Shown here: piece after piece, positions 15,814 through 22,846 of the stretch
How positions within the stretch are numbered: the stretch's first letter is position 1
Layout of the letters: each line of letters opens with the position of its first letter
NCBI GenBank assembly: GCA_000437275.1
Contig: FR899699.1
Location: 1 to 49,555, forward strand
DNA from: Clostridium sp. CAG:411
Lineage (GTDB): Bacteria > Bacillota > Clostridia > Lachnospirales > Lachnospiraceae
DNA: 49,555 bases
Reading direction: 5' to 3'
The notes under the pieces: generated by a model
Database searches by the model: none
Told to the model about the DNA's origin: nothing
What the model saw: only the letters and a program-made list of their open reading frames with translations
Position numbers and translations under genes: made by a program

Positions 15814-16401
15814 ATGAAGGAAATAAAGAACAGAAGAAGTATAAGAAAATTTAAAGGTGATGCAGTGCCAAGAGCCTGCATAGAAGAAATGGTAAAAGCG
15901 GCCACCCTTGCGCCATCGGCAAAAAATCGACAGCCATGGAAATTTATCGTATATCAGGGAACGGCAAAGGATACGCTTGTGAATGTTATGAAACAGGGCG
16001 TGGAAAGAGAAAAAGTAGACCACGAGAGAATGCCGAGCTGGACAGGTGGACTGGCAGATGCAGAAAATACGGTTCGGGTAATGCAGGAAGCACCAGTGCT
16101 CATTGCGGTTCTCAATACAAACGGAAAGACTCCATTTTCTGGAATTGCAAACGAGGATAGAATCGTAGAAATTTGTGATTCTCTTTCCATTGGAGCAGCT
16201 ATCGAAAATATGATTTTGTCTGCAATGGAACAGGGACTAGGAACATTATGGATTGCAAATACTTGTTTTGCCTATGATGAACTGACGGATTACATTGACA
16301 CAGAGGATCAACTGACGGGAATTGTTGCAGTAGGATATGCCAATGAACAACCAGATCAAAGACCAAGAAAGCGTATGGAGGATGTTCTGGAGTTTCGATA
16401 A
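15814..16401 (+). CDS. Nitroreductase family protein
   Basis: A 195-residue FMN-dependent oxidoreductase. The N-terminal FMN phosphate-binding pattern NRRSIRKFKGDAV and the APSAKNRQPWKFIVY block are typical of the nitroreductase family. The region SLSIGAAIENMILSAMEQGLGTLWI fits the central helix. The glycine-rich segment GIVAVGYANEQPDQRPRKRMEDV is the usual C-terminal signature. The substrate is unknown and could be a nitro-compound, a quinone or an enone. GATAGGAG precedes the start. The flavodoxin-like gene follows after 16 bases, making a two-gene flavoenzyme operon. Confidence 0.92.
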   Translation: MKEIKNRRSIRKFKGDAVPRACIEEMVKAATLAPSAKNRQPWKFIVYQGTAKDTLVNVMKQGVEREKVDHERMPSWTGGLADAENTVRVMQEAPVLIAVLNTNGKTPFSGIANEDRIVEICDSLSIGAAIENMILSAMEQGLGTLWIANTCFAYDELTDYIDTEDQLTGIVAVGYANEQPDQRPRKRMEDVLEFR

Positions 16402-16417
16402 GAAAGGAAAAAGAAAA

Positions 16418-16957
16418 ATGAGTAAAGTTGTGGTATTGGTTGGCAGTGTGCGGAAGAATGGAAATACAGATTTATTAACACAGGCATTTGTGGAAGGGGC
16501 AGAAAAAAAGAATGAGGTAGAAGTAGTGTCGGTGGCAGATTATAAAATCCACCCTTGCATTGGCTGTAATACCTGTTTTGCGAGAGAAGGAAACGAATGC
16601 TTTCAAGAGGATGACATGCATAAAGTATATGACTTGCTAAAAAAAGCAGATGTTTTGGTAGTTGCATCACCCGTCTATTTTTACGGAATTAGTGCACAGT
16701 TAAAGGCGGTGATTGACAGATTACATACCCCTATGCGAAAGGAATTCTCCATTCAAAAACTTGCGTTACTATTGGTAGGGGCAGCCACATTACCAGAATT
16801 ATTTGATTCCATTAAAATACAGTATCAACTGGTTCTAAATTTCTTTCATTTGGAAGACGCTGGCATGGTGCTGGTGAGTGGTGTAAAAGAAAAAGGGGAA
16901 GTGAAGAATGGAGATGGTTTAAAAAGGGCGTATGAGTTGGGGTTATCGATTGAATAA
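16418..16957 (+). CDS. Flavodoxin-fold NAD(P)H-dependent oxidoreductase with cysteine motif (iron-sulfur flavoprotein-like)
   Basis: A 179-residue flavodoxin-like protein. It begins SKVVVLVGSVRKNGNTDLLTQAF, the FMN phosphate loop, followed by IHPCIGCNTCFAREGNECFQEDDM. That cysteine set (CxxCxxC plus a later Cys) is typical of iron-sulfur flavoproteins that may bind a [4Fe-4S] cluster. ASPVYFYGISAQLKAVIDR is the second FMN-contact region. The start at 16418 (GAAAGGAA upstream) is used; a longer frame would overlap the nitroreductase end. It probably hands electrons to its co-operonic nitroreductase or reduces small aromatics. Confidence 0.9.
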   Translation: MSKVVVLVGSVRKNGNTDLLTQAFVEGAEKKNEVEVVSVADYKIHPCIGCNTCFAREGNECFQEDDMHKVYDLLKKADVLVVASPVYFYGISAQLKAVIDRLHTPMRKEFSIQKLALLLVGAATLPELFDSIKIQYQLVLNFFHLEDAGMVLVSGVKEKGEVKNGDGLKRAYELGLSIE

Positions 16958-16994
16958 AGAGGGAAGTATTTTTTTTAGTGTTAATGTTTGTGTA

Positions 16995-17585
16995 TTATGG
17001 TGTAAGGCGGTTTAGCAAAATTGTGGATGTGTTGGTTGGAATATGTATTCGTTCCTTTTTTAGTAAGGTTCGACAACGTTGGTTATTTTCATAATTTCTA
17101 TCTCCTTTTTCAAAGATGGAACAACATAAGAAGTTACATTTGAGTTCCCCTTGTTTATTTGACTTTATAATGAAAATAAAGTTATCTGTACTAAAATGGC
17201 TTGAGATTAAGTAATCGGCTTTGATATTGGTATAAAAAGGGTACATGCGAGGCATATATGAATATAGAGTAAAATCGTTATCAAGGGATTCTTTGAGGTG
17301 AACCAATGCTTCTAGACGTGGTTTTATCATTTTTTCATATTGCAAAGCAGATTGTATTTGATGTAAGGTGATTTTATTTTCCAAGATACGGTCTGCTATT
17401 TTGGCAGAAGTATAATTTGGAAGGGAAATATCTTTCATATATTGAAAACCAGCTAGATGTGGAAAATCTTTAAGAGAAAAAGTTAAGTGGATGGAATAGA
17501 GTTGCTTCTCATATCCATAAGTAAATACGTAACAATATTCAGTTAGTTCTTTCCAGATAGAGGCTGACTGTTGTAAGAGATCCAT
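16995..17585 (-). CDS. PBECR4-domain protein (BECR-fold nuclease-like, putative toxin)
   Basis: A 196-residue soluble protein. The pattern YSIHLTFSLKDFPHLAGFQYMKDI, a central helical part starting with KIADRILENKITLHQIQSA, and a C-terminus CNFLCCSIFEKGDRNYENNQ...LLKKERIHI fits the PBECR4 domain. That domain belongs to the barnase/EndoU/colicin E5-D/RelE superfamily of phage-associated nuclease-like proteins. RNase activity is family-based inference. AAGGATGG precedes the start. Immediately upstream on the same strand lies a promoter, a roughly 170-nt structured RNA and a terminator, an order known from type III toxin-antitoxin loci. Confidence 0.72.
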   Translation of the reverse strand: MDLLQQSASIWKELTEYCYVFTYGYEKQLYSIHLTFSLKDFPHLAGFQYMKDISLPNYTSAKIADRILENKITLHQIQSALQYEKMIKPRLEALVHLKESLDNDFTLYSYMPRMYPFYTNIKADYLISSHFSTDNFIFIIKSNKQGELKCNFLCCSIFEKGDRNYENNQRCRTLLKKERIHIPTNTSTILLNRLTP

Positions 17586-17604
17586 TGTTATCCATCCTTT
17601 TAGT

Positions 17605-17780
17605 AAAAATAAAGAGTCTTGCTAATGCAAGACCCTTATAAAGCGTTTTCCTTCAGTTCCGAAGAACCTATTCGGTTTGAGGTTATCGCATAACCCAAGG
17701 GCAGGCTCCACAGTTGGCTGCTTACCGACACAGTCAATTGCTTCAACACCACGATAGCTGATCAACGCCGCTATCCTCTA
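17605..17780 (-). ncRNA. Structured small RNA (~170 nt) with promoter and terminator, upstream of the PBECR4 gene
   Basis: On the minus strand a near-consensus promoter (17786-17813) is followed by about 170 bases without an ORF, rich in stems. These include GGTTAT-GCG-ATAACC and a stable UUCG tetraloop hairpin, AGGTTC-TTCG-GAACT. It ends in an intrinsic terminator AAGGGTCTTGC / GCAAGACTCTT followed by TTATTTTT. The stretch TTGATCAGCTATCGTG, TTGAAGCAATTGACTGTG, CGGTAAGCAGCCAACTGTG hints at a degenerate repeat of 19-20 bases. I cannot place it in a known RNA family. It may be an antitoxin RNA for the next gene, a free-standing sRNA or a leader. Confidence 0.65.
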
Positions 17781-17785
17781 AGATT

Positions 17786-17813
17786 ATTATACCATAAAAA
17801 AGCTTGTAGTCAA
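17786..17813 (-). promoter_or_regulatory. Promoter of the minus-strand small RNA
   Basis: On the minus strand, the -35 TTGACT (17808-17813) is followed by a 16-base spacer and a -10 TATAAT (17786-17791). The start is expected near 17779. Confidence 0.75.
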
Positions 17814-17861
17814 TAATAACAAAGCTTTTTTAGTACGTTATGAGCGTACTTAGTGTTATTA
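17796..17861. other. Overlapping inverted repeats upstream of the small-RNA promoter
   Basis: Three nested or overlapping inverted repeats occur: AAAAAAGCTT/AAGCTTTTTT around 17796-17831, TAATAACA/TGTTATTA (17814-17821 and 17854-17861) and AGTACG/CGTACT (17832-17837 and 17845-17850). The first overlaps the promoter -35. They could be operators or a plus-strand terminator. The following bases, 17862-18022, hold nothing I recognise. Confidence 0.5.
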
Positions 17862-18022
17862 TATGCATAATGATTAAAAATAATGAGGATGTGTTTAGTA
17901 AGTTATAATCATTTAGCAGAATTATCAAGATTTCGTGTAAGCATGGGCGGTGTTGTCTTGTTGCTTTTATAAATTAAAGTGGCTGTTGTACGAACGGTTA
18001 AAAATCATTAATGCGACAACTA

Positions 18023-18072
18023 ATTTTTTTCTTTATAGGGGATATAAATCCTATAGAGTAAAATGCTCTGTG
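18023..18072 (+). repeat. Leader repeat copy 2 (CTTTATAGG hairpin and CTATAGAGTAAAA)
   Basis: A T-run, CTTTATAGGG, a nine-base loop, CCTATAGAGTAAAA and TGCTCTGTG. It matches the copy at 631-677 at all conserved points. Here the stem is stronger (TTTATAGG pairs with CCTATAGA). It lies just ahead of the promoter of the GntR/ABC exporter operon. Confidence 0.5.
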
Positions 18073-18089
18073 AACCAGCATACTTTGTC

Positions 18090-18146
18090 TTGACAATACC
18101 AAAAAAACAGGTGTATACTAACTGTACTATCATAAATAGTACAGTT
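18090..18146 (+). promoter_or_regulatory. Promoter of the GntR/ABC operon with a perfect operator at the start site
   Basis: The -35 TTGACA (18090-18095) is followed by an 18-base spacer and a -10 TATACT (18114-18119). Directly after comes AACTGTACTAT-N5-ATAGTACAGTT (18120-18146), a perfect 11-bp inverted repeat covering the transcription start. It is the expected type of site for a dimeric YtrA-subfamily repressor and implies autorepression of the operon. Confidence 0.85.
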
Positions 18147-18167
18147 AATACGGAAAGGAGGATATAG

Positions 18168-18536
18168 ATGATTTATATTGATTATAAAGATACACGTCCT
18201 ATTTATGAACAAATCGTGGAAAAGTTTAAGATTTTAATATTAAATGGAGTGTTAGAAGAGGACAGTAAGATGCCTTCTGTTCGTAGTTTAGCGATGGAAT
18301 TGGCGATTAATCCGAATACGATTCAAAAGGCATATTCTAAACTAGAAAGTGATGGTTATATTTATTCTGTGAAAGGAAAGGGAAATTTTGTTTCCTATAA
18401 TGAAAAGATGATGGATGAAAAGAAAAGAGAAATTGAATTAAAATGTAAAGCATTGTTGAAAGAGGCAAAAGAGGTTGGTATCTCTTCGAAAGAAGTAATA
18501 GAAATGATGGAAAAGATGAAAGAGGGGAGTGAGTAG
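18168..18536 (+). CDS. GntR family transcriptional regulator, YtrA subfamily
   Basis: A 122-residue regulator. The GntR winged helix is clear: TRPIYEQIVEKFKILILNGVL...MPSVRSLAMELAINPNTIQKAYSKLESDGYIYSVKGKGNFV. A short C-terminal dimerisation helix pair of about 45 residues, rather than a ligand domain, marks the YtrA subfamily. Such proteins repress ABC exporter operons that respond to cell-wall-active compounds. AAAGGAGG precedes the start. The ABC ATPase gene starts three bases after its stop, and a perfect operator lies at the promoter. Confidence 0.93.
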   Translation: MIYIDYKDTRPIYEQIVEKFKILILNGVLEEDSKMPSVRSLAMELAINPNTIQKAYSKLESDGYIYSVKGKGNFVSYNEKMMDEKKREIELKCKALLKEAKEVGISSKEVIEMMEKMKEGSE

Positions 18537-18539
18537 AAG

Positions 18540-19442
18540 ATGATAGAAATAAAAAACGTAAGCAAGTCATTTTCGAAAAGAAAAGCAGTGGATCAAGTCA
18601 GTTTTACTATTCGTGAGGGAGAAGTATTTGGATTGATTGGTACAAATGGGGCAGGAAAGAGCACCCTGCTTCGTATGATAACAGGAGTATTTGATGCCGA
18701 TTCAGGAGAAATAATCATTGATGGAAAATCAATAAAAAAGGATGTGAGTGCAAAGGAGTTATTTTTCTTTATTCCAGATGAACCATATTTCTTTGAAAAT
18801 GCAACACCAAAGGATATGGAGCGATATTACAAAAGCGTTTTTACACAGTTTAATAGTGAGCAGTATTATGATTATTTAGAAAAATTTGAATTAGATAAAA
18901 AAAGAAAAATTTCTACTTTTAGTAAGGGAATGAAAAAGCAGATAGCCATTCTTTGTGGAATTTGTGCTGGAACAAAATATTTGTTATGTGATGAAACATT
19001 TGATGGTTTAGATCCTTTAATGCGACAGGTGATAAAAACTTTGTTCGCAAAGGAGATGGAGGAACGTGGTTTAACACCGATTATCGCATCTCATAATCTT
19101 CGTGAATTAGAGGATATTTGCGATTATGTCGGTTTGTTACATAAAGGTGGAGTATTGTTAGCAAAAGATTTGGAACAGATGAAATGCCAAATCCAAAAAG
19201 TTCAATTTGTGTTAAAGGATAAGAATAAAAAAACAAGTTGGGAAGGACTAGATGTGGTTTTGGAGGAACAGAGGGGTTCGCTTTACACCTTAACGGTACG
19301 TGGAGAACGACAGGATATTATACAGTACTTTGATAACATGGATTTATTATTCTTTGAAGTACTACCACTTTCCCTAGAGGAAATATTTATCAGCGAAACG
19401 GAGGTAGTAGGTTATGACATTAAAAAACTCATTTTGGATTAG
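18540..19442 (+). CDS. ABC transporter ATP-binding protein
   Basis: A 300-residue ATPase. Walker A is GTNGAGKST, the signature is FSKGMKKQIAIL (a diverged LSGGQ, common in this subfamily), Walker B is YLLCDETFDGLD and the switch histidine lies in IIASHNLREL. The first about 215 residues form the nucleotide-binding domain; the C-terminal about 85 residues are accessory. With the permease it should form an exporter of the YtrB/BcrA type. It follows the regulator by three bases and overlaps the permease gene by 29 bases, so translation is coupled. Confidence 0.94.
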   Translation: MIEIKNVSKSFSKRKAVDQVSFTIREGEVFGLIGTNGAGKSTLLRMITGVFDADSGEIIIDGKSIKKDVSAKELFFFIPDEPYFFENATPKDMERYYKSVFTQFNSEQYYDYLEKFELDKKRKISTFSKGMKKQIAILCGICAGTKYLLCDETFDGLDPLMRQVIKTLFAKEMEERGLTPIIASHNLRELEDICDYVGLLHKGGVLLAKDLEQMKCQIQKVQFVLKDKNKKTSWEGLDVVLEEQRGSLYTLTVRGERQDIIQYFDNMDLLFFEVLPLSLEEIFISETEVVGYDIKKLILD

Positions 19443-21456
19443 AGTAAGAGAAAATGGAAGAAGAAGAACCTGGACTTGGATTTTGCAGGCAGCTATCTTT
19501 TTTATGATAATACCAATTAATTTAACCATGCAGATTTCCTTGCTGTTAGAACGGGCAAAGCTTGATAAAGGAGTCGATATTGTAGCCTATTGCCAGGAGA
19601 TAGTAACGATTAATCCAATTTTATCATTCATGATCTGTCTGTATGCATTAATGGTTGGAATACAAGGGTATTCGTATTTACATAACCAAATGAAAGTAGA
19701 TATGTATCATAGTCAGCCAGTGAAAAAGGAAACGCGTTTCTTTTCAATCTACATAAATGGAATACTTACATTTATGTGTCCTTATGTGATAAATCTTATA
19801 ATAGGGTGCATGATTGCAGTGGGGTATAAGGTGTTCAGTGGTAGCATGTTTGTAAATATAGTATATGCAGTTGTTTTTAATTTTGTTCTATTTTTGGCAG
19901 TCTACCATATTTCGATATTGGCAACTTTATTAACCAACAGCATTGTGATTTCTGTTATATTAGCAACTATTTTTATGGTTTATGAGGGCATATGGAATGT
20001 AATCGGTGATACATTTGCCCAATATACCATGAACCATAACATGTCAGGAGAACATTTTTATATTACACCAGTATTAAATATGCTGTTTTCTAGTGGTGAT
20101 ATTGGTTCACAGGAAAGTCTTGTACAAAAAATTTATGATAGTTGGTTTTTATTATTGGTTGCATTTTTAGTAAGTATGTTGATTTTAGGACTCAGTTTCT
20201 TTGCCTATATCAAAAGAAGAGGAGAAGCTTGCAAGAATGCAATAGCATTTGAATGGACAAAAATTGCCGTGAAGGTTATGGTCTTAATTCCAACTGGCAT
20301 TTTAACATTTTTAATTTATATGAGTTACTTTGATTTTGCGAATATATACAATGCAGATGGAACTGGTTTTGATTTTGGAAGTAGCATTACCTTATTTGGT
20401 ATGGTAGTAGGTTTCATTGTTATGTTTATTGTCAATGGTATCATAGAACTTGTTTATGAAAAAGATTTAAAGGCTATCTTACAGCATTGGAAGAGTTTTG
20501 TTTTAATTAGTGCTGGAACTGTTGTAATCGTTATTTGCAGTTTCCAAAATTGGTTTGGATTGTTTGATAAAGCTCCAAGTAAGAATAATGTAAAAGATGT
20601 AGCTATTTATCTTGCCTATGATAGCAATAAATATGGATTAGAAGGTAATCTCAAAAAAATGAAATATAAAAATTTAGATGTGGTATATCAATTGATTGAT
20701 GCATCTTTGCCAGATAAAGAAGCAAGAAAATATTTGAATGGAGAAAGCGACGGTATTGAGGAAGGAGTAAGAAATGATACTACATATCATAAGATAGAAA
20801 TTGCTTTTCATATGAAGATTGGTACAACCGTTTACCGTCGTTATTATGTTAATGTAAAAAACAATGCAAAAGCATTGGATACGATATTCTCTAGTGAGGA
20901 GTATTTAAAACAGCAGTATAGTATTTTGTTCAAGAAATATAATCCAGAAGAAGATATATATTTTGATGCTTATAATGGGGAGGATCCTTTTTCGTGTAAT
21001 ATATCCAAGGAGAATCTAAAAGAGGTAAAAGATATTTTGTGGAAAGACTTAAAAAATACTTCGTATAGTCAATTATGCGCAGAAACCACGAAGCAGATTG
21101 GAACGATTAATTCTATGGAAGGTGACGAGAATATTGCTATCTATAATACGTTTGAAAATTTTAGAAATTGGCTGATGGAACATCATAATTATGGATTTGA
21201 TAAAAAGGATTTTCCAAAACAAATAAGAAGTGTCACTTGTAATGAAGAATACATATATGATAGAGATGTGATAGAAGAATTGTATCAGAATGCACTTGCT
21301 GTAGAAAAACAGAAGGAAGAGGATGGAAAATATACAACGGTTACTTTTGTGGAAAAGGGGAATGGCTATTGTTATGCACAAGATGTGAATTTGAATAAGC
21401 TTTCTAAGAAAACATTAAAAGCAATTGGTTATGACGATGAGGACGAGAAGAAATAG
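19414..21456 (+). CDS. Large ABC transporter permease with extracytoplasmic domain
   Basis: A 680-residue permease. The N-terminal about 400 residues carry hydrophobic segments (for example AAIFFMIIPINLTMQISLLL, NPILSFMICLYALMVGIQGY). The C-terminal about 280 residues are hydrophilic and probably lie outside the membrane after the last helix (FVLISAGTVVIVICSFQNWF). The YHSQPVKKETRF segment is typical of the permease group paired with YtrA regulators. The start at 19414 overlaps the ATPase end and has GGAGG upstream. Its cargo is unknown; antimicrobial peptides or cell-wall intermediates are plausible from family context. Confidence 0.85.
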   Translation: MTLKNSFWIRVRENGRRRTWTWILQAAIFFMIIPINLTMQISLLLERAKLDKGVDIVAYCQEIVTINPILSFMICLYALMVGIQGYSYLHNQMKVDMYHSQPVKKETRFFSIYINGILTFMCPYVINLIIGCMIAVGYKVFSGSMFVNIVYAVVFNFVLFLAVYHISILATLLTNSIVISVILATIFMVYEGIWNVIGDTFAQYTMNHNMSGEHFYITPVLNMLFSSGDIGSQESLVQKIYDSWFLLLVAFLVSMLILGLSFFAYIKRRGEACKNAIAFEWTKIAVKVMVLIPTGILTFLIYMSYFDFANIYNADGTGFDFGSSITLFGMVVGFIVMFIVNGIIELVYEKDLKAILQHWKSFVLISAGTVVIVICSFQNWFGLFDKAPSKNNVKDVAIYLAYDSNKYGLEGNLKKMKYKNLDVVYQLIDASLPDKEARKYLNGESDGIEEGVRNDTTYHKIEIAFHMKIGTTVYRRYYVNVKNNAKALDTIFSSEEYLKQQYSILFKKYNPEEDIYFDAYNGEDPFSCNISKENLKEVKDILWKDLKNTSYSQLCAETTKQIGTINSMEGDENIAIYNTFENFRNWLMEHHNYGFDKKDFPKQIRSVTCNEEYIYDRDVIEELYQNALAVEKQKEEDGKYTTVTFVEKGNGYCYAQDVNLNKLSKKTLKAIGYDDEDEKK

Positions 21457-21525
21457 TCAAAAGAGTGGATACAATCATAGATAGAGGAAACAATAGTAAG
21501 AAAAAACAATTCTAAATAGAAAAAC

Positions 21526-21572
21526 CATACAAAATCAGGATGCTTGAAAGGCATCCTGATTTTGTATGTTTG
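21526..21572 (+). terminator. Intrinsic terminator of the ABC operon
   Basis: A perfect 18-bp stem, CATACAAAATCAGGATGC with its exact complement, has a seven-base loop and is followed by TTTGT. The A-rich 5' side may make it work in both directions. Confidence 0.88.
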
Positions 21573-21718
21573 TAAGTATGCAAAGCGTATGATAAAATTT
21601 AGGTATAGAAAATGACGACGTAATAAGAACATATGGAACAGTTGTAAATTTAGTTAAGAAAAAGGGGAAAACGGAATCATACATTTTTGATACCAGATGG
21701 AAAGGGGATTAGGAAACT

Positions 21719-22612
21719 ATGGGGTTAATCAGACAAATGAAAGAGCAGGAAAATATGACAGAGAGGGAACGAGATATCTGTAATTATATATTGGAACATC
21801 CAGAACAGGTGGAGTCGATTTCTTCCAGAGAATTAGGACATGTTACCTTTACAAGTGCTGCATCGGTCACACGGTTATGTCAGAAACTTGGAATGAAGGG
21901 TTTCCCCGAATTTAAGATACAGTTTATACGGGAAGTACAGAATGGACAGATGGAAGAAAAACAAGAAAAAGTAACCATGTCGGAACGGGAAAATGTGGTG
22001 ACAATTGTGCGGAAGGCAACCTGTGTACAGCTACAGGCAATCGAGGAAACGAAAAAAGAGCTTTCCTACAGTCAACTTGTACGGATTGGAAAATGGATTG
22101 CAGAGGCAACTTGTGTGGATTTTTATGTGTATGATATGAATGTGTATCTGGCGGAATATGGTCGTTCTCAGTTTTTCCATGCAGGGAAAGTAGCCAATGT
22201 ACTGTCGGCAACCAATATTCAGGGATTGCAGGCTGCTATGCCAGCGGAGGGACATATTGCTATTTTGATCAGTCATACAGGAGAAAATGAAAGACTGGTG
22301 GAAATTGCAAAAATGTTGAAACGCAATAAAACAAAAATAATTGTCATGACAGCAAAGAGAAATGGTTCTATTGCCTCTTTTGCGGATGAATTGCTTTATG
22401 CAGCCGCACAGAAAAAAGTGGAGGAACTTTGGAATTCTATGTTTTTTGCATCGGGGAAATACCTATTAGATATTTTGTATGGAATGGAATTTAGCCGTAA
22501 ATATGAAGAAAATTTGCGGTTAAACAAAAAGTATGAACAGAGTGGGGAAAAAATTTTATGGGGGATAAAAGAGGCCACCGAATCTATACGAAATGAACAA
22601 AATAAGAATTGA
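21719..22612 (+). CDS. MurR/RpiR family transcriptional regulator
   Basis: A 297-residue regulator with an N-terminal helix-turn-helix (NMTERERDICNYILEHPEQVESISSRELGHVTFTSAASVTRLCQKLGMKGFPEFK) and a C-terminal SIS sugar-phosphate isomerase-like domain from about residue 105. The SIS ligand loop is visible as HIAILISHTGENERLVEIAKML. Such regulators sense sugar phosphates. It lies directly upstream of the beta-glucoside PTS and 6-phospho-beta-glucosidase genes, which it most likely controls. The start has a GGGG/TTAGGAA-type ribosome site. Confidence 0.93.
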   Translation: MGLIRQMKEQENMTERERDICNYILEHPEQVESISSRELGHVTFTSAASVTRLCQKLGMKGFPEFKIQFIREVQNGQMEEKQEKVTMSERENVVTIVRKATCVQLQAIEETKKELSYSQLVRIGKWIAEATCVDFYVYDMNVYLAEYGRSQFFHAGKVANVLSATNIQGLQAAMPAEGHIAILISHTGENERLVEIAKMLKRNKTKIIVMTAKRNGSIASFADELLYAAAQKKVEELWNSMFFASGKYLLDILYGMEFSRKYEENLRLNKKYEQSGEKILWGIKEATESIRNEQNKN

Positions 22613-22698
22613 TGTTTTGACACATGAAACGTTGTTCCAGCCATTTTGAAAAAAGAAAGAAAAAATTTGAAACATCTCATCATCCTACCTGTAAACCA

Positions 22699-22727
22699 TT
22701 GAAAACAAGGGTAGTTTTTCATATAGT
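22699..22727 (+). promoter_or_regulatory. Promoter of the PTS/glucosidase operon with overlapping inverted repeat
   Basis: The -35 TTGAAA (22699-22704), a 17-base spacer and the -10 TATAGT (22722-22727). The inverted repeat TGAAAAC-N7-GTTTTTCA (22700-22721) fills the -35 and spacer, a good position for the RpiR regulator. TGAAACGTT also occurs at about 22624 and 24763, once on each side of the PTS gene. Confidence 0.6.
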
Positions 22728-22846
22728 ATAGATACAAGATACGAAACAGGGATTAGGGGCGCGCAAACATACTCTGAAGTAAGTGTATCAGAAAATCCAG
22801 TAACTGATAGATTTGAGGAATGGTATAAATAAAGGAGATGAGAAAA

